Below, in pieces: positions 1 to 10,137 of a stretch of 64,000 bases of DNA. The position numbers were made by a program, and so were the translations under genes. Source of the stretch: Zygnema cylindricum (taxonomy: Eukaryota > Streptophyta > Zygnematophyceae > Zygnematales > Zygnemataceae); the NCBI GenBank assembly GCA_037447655.1, contig JBBHKE010001399.1, positions 1-64,000 of the forward strand, in the 5' to 3' direction. The notes under the pieces were generated by a model. It was given only the letters and a program-made list of their open reading frames with translations, searched no databases and was not told where the DNA came from. Position 1 is the stretch's first letter. Every line of letters starts with the position of its first letter.

Positions 1-125
1 ATCGTCACACCCTTAAGTAACAATTTCGGTTTTACACATAGAGACACTTGAAATCCGGGTCCGCCGGATCTGCGCTAAAAAACAAAGTAATTCCTCTAAG
101 TTACAAGTACATGGAGACACACCCT

Positions 126-587
126 TACACGACAAAATAAGCAGATTAATTACACGACAAAATAAGCACTCAGTGCCAATTTAGCAATAATGAGAAATTG
201 GAGAGAATCATTCAGTTGATTGATGATTAAGTTTCAATGACAAGTATGAGTACATTTTATATGTGTACGTGACGTAGGTACTACGCTACTTGTCTATCAC
301 GTAAAGGAATAAAATCATAAGTTGTGAACTACGTAATCAAATCAACGCTCACAATTCACTACGTGACATACACTTAAAATCTGCGGGTATTTGTCTTGCC
401 GTACAATACAAGTAAACGACTACGTTTCACCAAATCTTGACGTCTACGCAAATGTAACGTGACGTGTAGTCAACCGTACTTTACGCCTGTTTAACCGTAC
501 TTGTACCCAAAAGGACTTACTTGACTTCTCTCTCACGCGACGTTTCACTTCTGGTCCTTAGCAGAAAATGGACACAGAATTCCAACA
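126..587 (-). mobile_element. LTR remnant of the Copia-2 family
   Basis: Read on the minus strand from 587 this resembles the LTRs of the full element at 19988-24609: TGTT start, then the AAGTCAAGTAAGTCC block, the GTACGGTT repeats and the stretch ending near ATTTTGTCGTG. The lower boundary is approximate because similarity fades below about 126. No polypurine tract lies next to 587, so a solo or truncated LTR is more likely than a 3' LTR. The first 125 bases hold nothing I recognise. Confidence 0.6.
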
Positions 588-726
588 GGATCAGCGTGAA
601 CCTTACTACAACTCGGTTTCTCCCTTCCTCCTCCTCTAACGATGCCTCCTCAACCTCGACGTGTTCCCCTTGGAGCCCATTTTTCAGGAAGTAAGTTAAG
701 ATTCTTGGTTTCAGGTGTGGCTAACA

Positions 727-1005
727 TTAAGCGCGGTTGTTTTTTCCGGCTCCTCTACTTAAACCTTCCCTTGCTTTATCTACTTTCTTCAAATAGATTA
801 TGGCATACTCATAAGTCGTCGCCTTCTTGGACCGGAGGGTATCACTAGGATTTCGAAGATACTCTGGAAGACCATTTAGAAAGCCTTCAAGCTTGTGGTC
901 TTCATCCAATATTCTACCAAGATTAGTAAGTTGTTCGACAAGTACATTAAACCGCTTAACGCCATCATCAATTGATTCATTAGGTTTAAACTTGAATTGC
1001 ATCAA
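727..1005 (-). pseudogene. copia gag fragment (UBN2-type)
   Basis: A 92-codon frame reads like the middle of a Ty1/copia Gag polyprotein of the UBN2 type, with FKFKPNESIDDGVKRF, a LTNLG segment and GFLNGLPEYLRNP. Gag packages element RNA into cytoplasmic virus-like particles. No matching protease, integrase or reverse transcriptase follows, so this is a 5' remnant. It lies about 0.9 kb from the primer-binding site at 1878-1889 and the LTR array at 1892-3293, which are probably its own 5' end. Confidence 0.65.
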
Positions 1006-1891
1006 TTCTTGGAAGACATGCTGCCCCTTGTCTTGTACTCCTTTCTCAAACTAGTTCTCATGGCCCACCGATCAATCATGTGCACTGCTGTAGGCCAAAA
1101 AGAAGTCTAAAACCGAACCTGTACAACTTTTCATTAACCCTCTAGTGGCGAAAATATATTTTCACTACCACAATCGGCGATCTTTCACATCCTTGGGCCT
1201 CTTTTCTTCATCCGTGACTATCATCCACAGATTTTTAAAAATCAATTGTCCTTTTAAATATTTTTTCCACTTTTAAATTACAACCATAAAACAAGATGGC
1301 TTTGCCGGGCATCCGATAAGCATCGTCGTTCTCAACACCACTTGCAACAGTCAAGTCTTCGTCCACCATTTTTGCCTCCCTTTTCATTTCCTATTTTTAT
1401 TTGCATTTTCATCTTCAGTGCTTTCTAAACTTTCAGAACCATTTTCGCCTTCTTTTTCCTTTTCCTATTTTTCTTTGCATTTTCATCTTCACTGCTATCT
1501 CAACTTTCTGAGCTCTCATTGTCACTCGAGCTCGATCTCGTCTCTTTTTTGAATTTCTTTTCTATCTTACTCTTCTCATTCATTACCCGCAGTCACTCGT
1601 CAAAAGTATAACGAGGACTGGGCTCAAAACTGCCACTGGCCCTATTCTGACTGAAGGGATCCGTGGGAAAGGATTCTTAAGACTTAGGAACAAAACCGGG
1701 TCTGTCCCCTCCAAAGCCCCCTCCAAAACTGACTCACGGGAAGGAACCTTGGGGGATCGTTGCACCTCCGAAGGCTCTGGTGAAGGCCATGGACCGGCAG
1801 ATGGAGAAGGAGTGTCGCTCTTCTTCTTCCCGCCCATCCTACCGTACCGCACACACTCCTAACCGGGAGCACTTCCTGGTCCGATACCAAA
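1006..1891 (-). mobile_element. copia internal leader and primer-binding site
   Basis: This stretch lies between the gag fragment and the LTR array. At 1878-1889 the minus strand reads TGGTATCGGACC, close to the initiator-Met tRNA primer-binding site (TGGTATCAGAGC) used by many plant copia elements, two bases inside the LTR edge. The rest shows no coding similarity. An 89-codon minus-strand frame at 1583-1852 is probably meaningless leader. Confidence 0.55.
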
Positions 1892-3293
1892 TGTAAAGGT
1901 TCAATAATTATATCACACATCGGAAGCATCCACCATCAGTAGCAGATAAAAAAGCAATCACAAATCACCACGGTAAAACATTGGCCAATATATAATTATA
2001 TTACACCAAAGCTTTTCTTTACAAAAACTCCCACTCTTACTCTCTTACTAACTCTGATGTAATCTGAATGCTAACTTAATCTACAAAACACAAAGACGAC
2101 TTTAGAATACACGGCACGGAAAACGTGCCCTTCAAACGTGCCTCTTTTTTTTTTTTTTTTTTTACAACAACTGTTAGTCTTGAAACAGTTTGATGGTCCG
2201 CACACAAAGTTCCACGAAACACTAGGAACCATATCAAACGTTCAACAAACATTCTACCGTACCGAACGAGCAAACAAACGTGACACGAACCGATACACAA
2301 AACTTAGACAGGAATTCAAACTAAGGACCAATTTGCCTAACTCCCGATTCCACCAATGTCCCAACAATAATTATATCACACATCGGAAGCATCCACCATC
2401 AGTAGCAGATAAAAAAGCAATCACAAATCACCACGGTAAAACATTGGCCAATATATAATTATATTACACCAAAGCTTTTCTTTACAAAAACTCCCACTCT
2501 TACTCTCTTACTAACTCTGATGTAATCTGAATGCTAACTTAATCTACAAAACACAAAGACGACTTTAGAATACACGGCACGGAAAACGTGCCCTTCAAAC
2601 GTGCCTCTTTTTTTTTTTTTTTTTTTACAACAACTGTTAGTCTTGAAACAGTTTGATGGTCCGCACACAAAGTTCCACGAAACACTAGGAACCATATCAA
2701 ACGTTCAACAAACATTCTACCGTACCGAACGAGCAAACAAACGTGACACGAACCGATACACAAAACTTAGACAGGAATTCAAACTAAGGACCAATTTGCC
2801 TAACTCCCGATTCCACCAATGTCCCAACAATAATTATATCACACATCGGAAGCATCCACCATCAGTAGCAGATAAAAAAGCAATCACAAATCACCACGGT
2901 AAAACATTGGCCAATATATAATTATATTACACCAAAGCTTTTCTTTACAAAAACTCCCACTCTTACTCTCTTACTAACTCTGATGTAATCTGAATGCTAA
3001 CTTAATCTACAAAACACAAAGACGACTTTAGAATACACGGCACGGAAAACGTGCCCTTCAAACGTGCCTCTTTTTTTTTTTTTTTTTTTTACAACAACTG
3101 TTAGTCTTGAAACAGTTTGATGGTCCGCACACAAAGTTCCACGAAACACTAGGAACCATATCAAACGTTCAACAAACATTCTACCGTACCGAACGAGCAA
3201 ACAAACGTGACACGAACCGATACACAAAACTTAGACAGGAATTCAAACTAAGGACCAATTTGCCTAACTCCCGATTCCACCAATGTCCCAACA
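1892..3293 (-). repeat. three tandem copies of one LTR
   Basis: Three almost identical units of 463, 463 and 464 bases start at 1902, 2365 and 2828. The outer limits are TG (1892-1893) and CA (3292-3293), as for an LTR. Each unit carries a run of about 18-20 T (near 2145, 2608 and 3072), and its length causes the one-base difference. Junctions read CCCAACAATAATT instead of CA followed by TGTAAAGG, so the copies are not simple end-to-end LTRs. Unequal crossing-over or a tandem-LTR intermediate resolved at short homology would explain this. Confidence 0.7.
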
Positions 3294-3390
3294 GGGGAGA
3301 GGGGAGAGGGGAGAGGGGAGATGGGAGAGGGGAGTGTTAAGATTCCTAGAATCGGGGGATAGAATGGACGATCCCAATAAAGGGATTGAT

Positions 3391-3461
3391 GAGCCGGCCA
3401 GGATTTGAACCTGGGACCTTTCACCTAAGCTGCGAACGCACTACCACTGTGCCACCAGCTC
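3391..3461 (-). tRNA. tRNA-like sequence in LTR (anticodon position CTT), left LTR of copy 1
   Basis: The minus strand folds as a full cloverleaf of 71 nt: acceptor GAGCTGG/CCGGCTC (one G-T pair), D stem GCAC/GTGC with loop AGTGGTA, anticodon stem TTCGC/GTGAA with loop AGCTTAG, variable AGGTC, and T stem CCAGG/CCTGG with loop TTCAAAT. The B box is GGTTCAAATCC. Position 33 is G instead of the conserved T, so a working elongator tRNA is doubtful. Its role is more likely an internal RNA polymerase III promoter or a structural part of the LTR. Confidence 0.75.
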
Positions 3462-3679
3462 GTATGTTACGCTGGTGGGTCCGTTTTTATATACCTTTTT
3501 AGTGTGGTTTACACCACAATTCCGGGTACTGAGCGGTACATTTTTTGTACGTCAACACCCCCCCTCGAGAGGTAGCCGGTCATAATAGTCCATGTAAACC
3601 TGGTCCCCCTGGCTCCGATACCATGTTAAGATTCCTAGAATCGGGGGATAGAATGGACGATCCCAATAAAGGGATTGAT

Positions 3680-3750
3680 GAGCCGGCCAGGATTTGAACC
3701 TGGGACCTTTCACTTAAGCTGCGAACGCACTACCACTGTGCCACCAGCTC
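3680..3750 (-). tRNA. tRNA-like sequence in LTR, right LTR of copy 1
   Basis: This is the second LTR's copy of the same 71-nt cloverleaf. It differs mainly in the anticodon loop (AGCTTAA). Stems and both internal promoter boxes are intact. Confidence 0.75.
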
Positions 3751-3930
3751 GTATGTTACGCTGGTGGGTCCGTTTTTATATAGGTTTTCAGTGTGGATTT
3801 TACCACAATTCCGGATATCGAGCGCACGTTTCCGTACGTCAACAGGGAGAGGGGAGAGGGGAGAGGGGAGAGGGGAGAGGGAAGACGGGAGAGAGGAGAG
3901 GGAAGAAAGGAGAGAGGAGAGGGAGGAAAA

Positions 3931-4860
3931 AAAGGTAAAGTAAGTCAAATAGACATTGGAGAAGTGATGCATCGACGATAAATTTGGCCGATACATATTG
4001 AACCACCATATCTAGCGAAATTTAGCACTCCCGTTTGTAATCCGTACGAACATCTGTCGGTACGGTTACGGTACTGTCACGGTAAAGCTGGGTTACGAGC
4101 AACACTGTAAATGCCCATAGTGTTTAAGTTCGCCAAAGTTAGGTTGGTATCTTCGACAAAAAACAGGCATAGTAGTTCCAAAGAGTCTTTCACATTATAA
4201 GATACCTACATGTTTTTGATGTCTTTCTTAACGAGTAAGTCACAAATAATTGCTAATTACTAGCTGTCAATTTAATTTCTGCCAATTACTGCTAATCCAG
4301 TAAATCGTATTCTGATACTCCATGCACAGTCGACCTTTCTCTTAACATAAGGTATGGTACAAACTCCATGAAATTTTAAGAGTAAAATTTGGAAGAGGGA
4401 CGGGTTATCTACACTAAAAAAGGTCGATGGAAAAGTTGTTAACAAAGGGTCGTCTTACAGCTGAAAATGTCAAGGAGGCTTTCGGGGAGTGAAAAGCGAT
4501 TCTGAATGTTAACCAACGGATTGGACGAAAAAGGTCATTAGATAAGCCGAAGAGATATTCAGGTGGTGGAGATTGAGAGAAAAGTAAAGACAACAAGAAA
4601 GATTCCCGCAAACACCTGTGGTTAACATTTGGATGTCTAGGTTAAGTAACCAGCTACCTGATTTGGCGTTATCAATTAGAATTTATACATGGCAAGAAAA
4701 AGTTTGAATGAATGAACTACATGAAATGGAGTTTACGATTAGAAACGGTTATATAACAGGGAAGAAAATTGATGTAGCAAAGTACATGAATCGACATTAT
4801 CAAGTTCAATTGATACTCCATGACACATAAACACTTCAGGATAATCTCAATGAACTACAG
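3931..4860. other. noncoding; pairs with 47450-48223 from about 4150
   Basis: I see no gene here. From about 4150 the sequence is the inverted counterpart of 47450-48223, including the shared AACTACTATGCCT segment near the edge. The arm ends at the start of the Copia-3 LTR on the right side. Confidence 0.6.
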
Positions 4861-4869
4861 TTATCAAAA

Positions 4870-6430
4870 AAAATTAGGACTGAGAGGGAGAGGAAAAGGA
4901 GAACGGAGACGGAGAGAAAGAAAGAAAAGAATATGGAGTGGGAGAAGGAGAGGAAGAGGGAGAGGAAAAAGGGGATAGAGAGGAAGGCGGAGAGGGGGGG
5001 AAGGGGATAGAGAAAGGGATGGGAAAAGGCAGAAGTGGAGAGGGCAGGAAAGGAAGAGGAAAAGGGAAGGATGAGGGAGTAGGAGAGGACGAGGGACATG
5101 AAGTGGAAGGGCGAGAAGGGGCAGGAAAGCAATAGGGGGAAGGAGAGGAGAGGGAGAGAGAGGGAGGTAGAGAGAGAGAGAGGGTGAGGGGGAGGGGAGG
5201 GAGAGCACGAGGGAGAGGGGGAGGGAAAGGGAGAGTGAGAGGGCGAGGGAGAGCGAGAGGGAGAGGGAGAGAGAGGGAGAGGGAGAAAAAATGGGGAAGA
5301 AAGAGGGAGCGAGGGAGGGGGAAAGAGAGGGAAAGGGAGAGCAAGTGGGGAGGAGAGGGATAGTGAAAGGTAAAAGGACAGGTAGGGAGGAGGGCAGTAA
5401 GAGGGAGAGGGAGAGGAAGAGGGAGAGCGAGAGGAAGAGGAAGAGGGAGAGGAAGAGGAATAGGGATTCGGAGAAGGAAATGGAGAGGAAGAGGTAGAGT
5501 GATAGGGAGGAGGAGAGGGAGTGGGAAATGGAGAGGGAATTGAGAAGGAAAGGGAGAGGTGGAGGGAGAGGTGACGGGAGAGGAACAGGAAGCGGGAGAG
5601 TGTGTAGGAGGTGGAGAGGGCGAGGAATAGGGAGAGGCAGAAGGATCGGGATAGGGCGAGGGAGAAGAGACGCAAGAGGAGAGGGAGAGGGAGACGGAAA
5701 GGGACTGGGAAAGGGGGGGAGACAAGTAGAGTTAGAGGGAGTGGGAGATGGAAAGGAAGAGTGACAGGGAGAGGGAGAGGGTGAGGTAGGGAGAGGGGGA
5801 GGGAAAAGGAGGGGGGGATGGAAAATTAGAGGAAGTGGGGGAGGGAAAGACCGAAAGAGAGGGATAAAGATGGAGTGAATAAGGGAGAGGCAAAAAGGGA
5901 GGGCGATATGGAGGGGAGGAGGAGCGGGAGGGCAAAGGAGACGGAGATCACAAGAGGGAAGAGGGAGAAGGAGAGGGTGAAAGGGAGAGAGAGAAAGATA
6001 GTGATAGAAAGAGTGAGAAAGAGATAAAGAGAGAAAGATGAATGTGGTGTGAATAAGAAGAAGAGGAGATAGAGAGGCAGAAAAAAACGGAGAGGAAGAG
6101 GGAGGTGAAGAGGGAAAGGGAGAGTAAGAGGGAAAGGGAAGGAGACGGAGAGGGGAAGGGAGAGGGAGAGGGAGAGGGTGGTGGAGTTGGAGAGAGTGAG
6201 GGATGGGGGCAGGGATAAACAGACGGAGAGGGTTAGGTAGAGGAGAGGGAGTGATATCGGGCGAAATGGAATGGGAAGAGGAGGGGATAGCGAGGGAGAG
6301 CAGGAGGAATTGGATGGCGAAAGAGAGGGAGAGGAGAGAGGGAAGTAGGAGGGGAGAGGGGAGTAGGAGGGAAGAGGGAAGAGGGCAGAGGCCAGAGGGA
6401 AGAGGGGAGATGGGAGGGGGAGAAAAGGAT
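4870..6430. repeat. 1.6-kb homopurine GGGAGA-type array
   Basis: The plus strand is almost entirely A and G, built from degenerate GGGAGA/GAGGAA units. It gives long Ser/Pro/Leu-rich frames on the minus strand and Glu/Gly/Arg-rich frames on the plus strand, neither of which looks like a protein. The mirrored pyrimidine tract is at 45060-47440. Such mirror-rich purine tracts can adopt triplex structures. Confidence 0.85.
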
Positions 6431-6505
6431 AATCATGAGAACCAACTATATACTACTAAATCGGTGCATCGCCAATAGACTGAACGATACATACCAAACC
6501 GTTAG

Positions 6506-6953
6506 CAGAGGTCGCAATCGGGTACCCGAATCCGTACCCGACCGTTACCCGACCGCCCCCTTCGAATCCGGAACGGATTCGGGTGCCAAATTTTGGGGCC
6601 AGTTGGATTTAGGCGGGTGATTCACAAAAAAAAAAACGGGTAATCAAAAAAAGACAAAAAATGAAAGTTTTGTACTGTCCATACTATCCAACATTTATGT
6701 ACTTTTTACCTTTGTATTGTGGAAAGTATGAGGGAGATGTACCATTCATTTTGTATATATTAGGGTACGGTTGGGTACGGGTTGTCGCGAGAACCCGAGT
6801 TTTGGTTAACTTTTATTTTCGTAAACGCGAATCGGGTAACGGGTAACAATTTAGGAGCTTGACATAAACCGGTCGAGTATCGGGTGTTCAGATTTTGAAA
6901 AAAAAAAATTTGTCGGTTTCGGGTATCTAAAATTTTGACATTTGCGACCTCTG
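6506..6953. mobile_element. non-autonomous hAT element with perfect 8-bp target duplication
   Basis: Terminal inverted repeats CAGAGGTCGCAA (6506) and TTGCGACCTCTG (to 6953) are flanked by the direct repeat ACCGTTAG at 6498-6505 and 6954-6961. Eight-base duplications are typical of hAT. The 448-bp element has no transposase frame and is rich in GGGTACCCGA-like motifs. A decayed counterpart is at 44541-44988 in the other arm, so it inserted before the arms separated. Confidence 0.85.
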
Positions 6954-6961
6954 ACCGTTAG

Positions 6962-7713
6962 ACCGAACAAAGCCCGGCACCCCGGTTTGTAAAAGGCACA
7001 GTACCGATAACCACCGGTACGATTTCGGTACTCAAAACTTCAGTACTGTACTTATTTCGCCTTGGATTTGTTGTTATCTTAGCGCGATGTACCTCTCATG
7101 CGAATTCGTTTTTACTTTTTGTCACTCCTGCTTCTGCTAAAGAACAAGACGAGTATTCGTTTGAACCCGAAAAGTGCAAATTATCGGTGTTTTTTTTCTC
7201 AAATTAAGGCGTATTTTGCACGGAAGTCATCGTGGATTTTTGAATTTTTTCATTCTTTTGAACTACAGTATTTGTCGTGTGAACTGAGGTGTGAGGCGTT
7301 ATTCCAATGAAACTTTTTACACATATTTTAGAGATGAATACGAAAACCCGCTTGTGGAATAATGTTGTTTTGCTGACCAGCTTGGAGACTTTCTTAACCG
7401 AAGTGTACGGCTGATGTCAGTCAGATTTTGCGGGAGTTGTCGATTGCGCTTCTGCAAGTGACGACAGAACGAAAGAAGAAGATTTTCGATTCGTATTCTA
7501 TTATGCAAGGGATGACATTTGTAAGAATACTCGAGGAACACTGTAGTGAGCTGGAATGTGAAGGTTTACACGTCGACAGAAATTACAGTTCCATCGTAAT
7601 TACTGATTAGCAGTATGAATTTATAAGTGCTGGATGCGATAATAGAGTATAAAACTAATTTGGTGCAGGGAGACGTGCGAACTGTAATACTCCTAAAAAA
7701 GTGATTTAACAAC
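6962..7713. other. arm-conserved noncoding DNA
   Basis: Similar, inverted, to about 42510-44540. Short frames occur (for example at 7098-7310), but they are not kept intact between arms, so I see no gene. Confidence 0.5.
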
Positions 7714-8280
7714 AGTTCAAAAGTAGGTGACAGTACACCCATACAATATGCCTATTGTACGTAAACTTTACAATACCTTAAGACCCATATTGTATTGGCC
7801 GCAAAATGAAATAAAATAGTAACAGGGTTGAGTTGCACATGATTCGATAGAGAATTAAACGCATGTCTAAATTTGAAAAAAAAACGGACAAAAAAATCTT
7901 TTTATGTGAGTTTTGAGCGACTTTTTATTTAAACCGTCAGATTTGGACGATCTGACAGTCGTTGACGAAAGTAACGATCTAAGAAGATCACATGAAAAGC
8001 CCATAACACAACTTACAATAGGACTATCGTCAGATTCGTCCGCGGGTTGTTTTTTTTTTCCTGGTTTTTTTTACCGCGCAATGTCATCCTACTCCGTGTC
8101 AGTTCGCTAAAAAATTTCGTTCGGCAGCGTGCGTTGTACTATGAGCATACATCAAATTCGTACGCTCGTACAGGGGTGTGCACAGCACATACATATACAG
8201 TATGCCTACGTTGAGCGAGTTTTGTGCCAAGCTTTGTGCGCTTACCAAAGGCCCACCATAAAAACGCCTACTTTTGAACT
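7714..8280 (+). mobile_element. Mutator-like TIR element, copy 1
   Basis: The ends are AGTTCAAAAGTAGG and CCTACTTTTGAACT. The interior is shared with 11937-12335 and, reversed, with 59496-59913. No transposase is seen. The insertion is missing from the matching place in the right arm (about 42480-42515). Assignment to Mutator-like elements rests mainly on the 10-base target duplication of copy 2. Confidence 0.6.
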
Positions 8281-8777
8281 ATGGCTTTAACGTTATTTTT
8301 ATGATGATTGGTCAATAGTGTTATTAACTCTATTGACGACGTGCACTAAAGCGCGGACGTGCTTCAGATAGCAAATCAATGCCCGTTACACTGGTATGGA
8401 CCGCGTTTTCCTTTATCACGCTTACTTCTCAAATGGGACATCTACACACATAGCGCCACTTTTGACGATCCGTGTATAATTTAAAGTTACCCGATTAGTG
8501 AGGTCGCCCGAGGGACAACGTTACCTGATAGGTGTGGTCGCACGAGGGGAAAACGGACAGACATTCCCATACACACGTGCACACGAACAGTTAGGTCGTT
8601 ACATCGGCAAAGACTGTATCTTGTTTATCATGCTTGTTACAAGAGCATGGACCCGTGTCGTGTTTATCATACACAAACGCTTCCGTACAAACATGAAAAC
8701 AAACACACACAACCTATTTAAAAGTTGTACATAAAGACGACCAAAGCTATATAATTTGTATACAGACTAATAAACCA
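8281..8777. other. noncoding, with early divergent minisatellite units
   Basis: 8281-8370 matches 42370-42500 inverted. Isolated units like those at 8778-9045 occur near 8383 and 8620. The 8490-8600 stretch resembles 28970-29190 (GGTCGCCCGAGGGACAA motif). No gene recognised. Confidence 0.4.
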
Positions 8778-9045
8778 ATGCCCGTTACACGGGTATGAAC
8801 CGTGTCGTGTTTATTAGGCCTGTTACACGCACATGGACCGTGTCTTCTTTATCATACCCGCTACACGCCCATGGACCGTGTCTTGTTTATCGTGCCCATT
8901 ACACGCACATGGATCGTGTCTTGTTTATCAGGCTCGTTATACGCGCACGGACCGTGTCTTGTTTATCATGCCCGTTAGACGCGCATGGAGCGTGTCTAGT
9001 TCATCATGCTCGTTACACGGGCACGGACCGTGTCTTGTTTATCAT
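8778..9045 (+). repeat. minisatellite, about seven units of 38-39 bp
   Basis: Units read roughly CCCGTTACACGCRCATGGACC followed by GTGTCTTGTTTATCATG. The frames that stay open through it (8795-9172 and 8833-9096) exist only because of the repeat. Confidence 0.75.
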
Positions 9046-10134
9046 ACACGGACGCTTTTGTGTAGACATGCAGATGGACAAACATTGCCTCTTTAAAACA
9101 TGTACAGACAAACAACCAAATGTCTATAATTTGTACAGATATTTAGGGAATATCTCTTGCGTCAGCGAATGAAGGCGATGACATTTTCAATGGTTCACAC
9201 AATTGAATAATCTTAAGAGTTTTAAAGGAACTCTTGAAAGGTTTCCCATTATGATGGTCTTCTATTTTATCTTATTACAGATTTTGGATTTTCTCCTCGC
9301 GTTATTTTCAAGTTCTAGAGATTTCACTTCAACTCATTAAGTAATGCCACTAGCATTTTGACACACTTGGTGTATATGCTTTACCAATCACATTTGAAAA
9401 TAAAACCATCCTCTACTATTTTTGGTGAGTCATAAATAGCTAGAAGCTCCTTAGGTTACTCGTGGCGGAGGTTTTTCCTTCGAGTCTTGGAGTAGGTCCT
9501 TTGACTTCAATATACAAGTCAACACGAGTGTCCAAGATGTATACTATACTGTAGGAAATCAAAAATATCGAGGTTTCTTATAGTATACTGAAAGCCATCT
9601 TGAGGCCTCTTTTTCATTATGGGGTCTCGTTAGACGTACGGAGACGTCTATCTGTAAGGTTTATTGCAAGGGCGTTCTAATTTTTAGGGCCAGTAAATAA
9701 CTTTTTTCGCAATTATGATTGGTGCCACGTAGGTTATCTTTTAGATTTTAAAAATCTTAAAATAATCTTCAAACGGAAAATTTGAACGTAATATTTGTAA
9801 TAGCGCAGGTTAATAAATGATTCGTATGAAAAGTTGACGACCAAATTTTAGCTTTGAAAATAGATGTCAAAAATCACAAACGCAATGGCAAAAAGGTGCT
9901 GCAAACTTTGAATGTAAGTGGATGTTAATGAAGGAGCATGCGAAAACAATTTCGGTAGACCGGCACCTAGCGTGGAAGGAGGCACATTGTGTGTACGACT
10001 TGTAAACTTGTGATCGCTTGTTGGTCGTGAATATTGTGAAGCTATCTATCCTCGCGAAGTGAGTTTCTTCACACTGGATGATTTGCACGATTGCTTCAAG
10101 GATCTGAAAAAGTGAAACATCCAATGGTCAAGAC
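9046..10134. other. noncoding; 9840-10134 conserved inverted at 39190-39480
   Basis: No gene recognised. The last about 290 bases match the right arm inverted, including the segment around GACCAACAAGCGATCACAAG (right-arm strand). They end exactly at the TTA target of the next element. Confidence 0.5.
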
Positions 10135-10137
10135 TTA

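Larger units (their letters stand above)
3335..3844 (-). mobile_element. TRIM-type miniature LTR element with tRNA-like LTRs (Helenus-like), copy 1
   Basis: The element has two LTRs (3335-3557, 223 bp; 3624-3844, 221 bp) and an internal region of only 66 bp. On the minus strand the LTR runs TGTTGACGTAC...AATCTTAACA, the primer-binding site is TGGTATCGGAGCC (3611-3623), and a G-rich polypurine tract (3558 onward) abuts the other LTR. Five-base direct repeats GGGAG flank it (3330-3334 and 3845-3849); they are weak alone because the target is itself GGGAGA, but copy 2 has unambiguous ones. There is no coding capacity, so it must use enzymes from other elements. From memory, miniature LTR elements with tRNA-like LTRs have been described as Helenus; Cassandra is the 5S-RNA analogue. 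Confidence 0.88.
3294..3930. repeat. (GGGGAGA)n purine repeat split by an insertion
   Basis: Purine-only repeats at 3294-3334 and 3845-3930 are one simple-sequence tract interrupted by the miniature LTR element at 3335-3844. Confidence 0.85.

Noticed and set aside
2138-2458. 106-codon frame repeated at 2601-2921
   Set aside because: It is repeated because the LTR unit is repeated, and it reads through a poly(T) run; not a protein gene.
3391-3461. Calling the cloverleaf an ordinary host tRNA-Lys gene
   Set aside because: It is duplicated in LTR pairs with target duplications and lacks T33, so it belongs to the mobile element.
4836-5725. Two long overlapping minus-strand frames (279 and 283 codons), Ser/Pro/Leu-rich
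   Set aside because: They are translations of a homopurine/homopyrimidine array in two frames at once, with no domain and only the repeat in common with the other arm.
8795-9172. 125-codon frame over the minisatellite
   Set aside because: Repeat of 38-39 bp keeps it open by chance; a second frame stays open as well.
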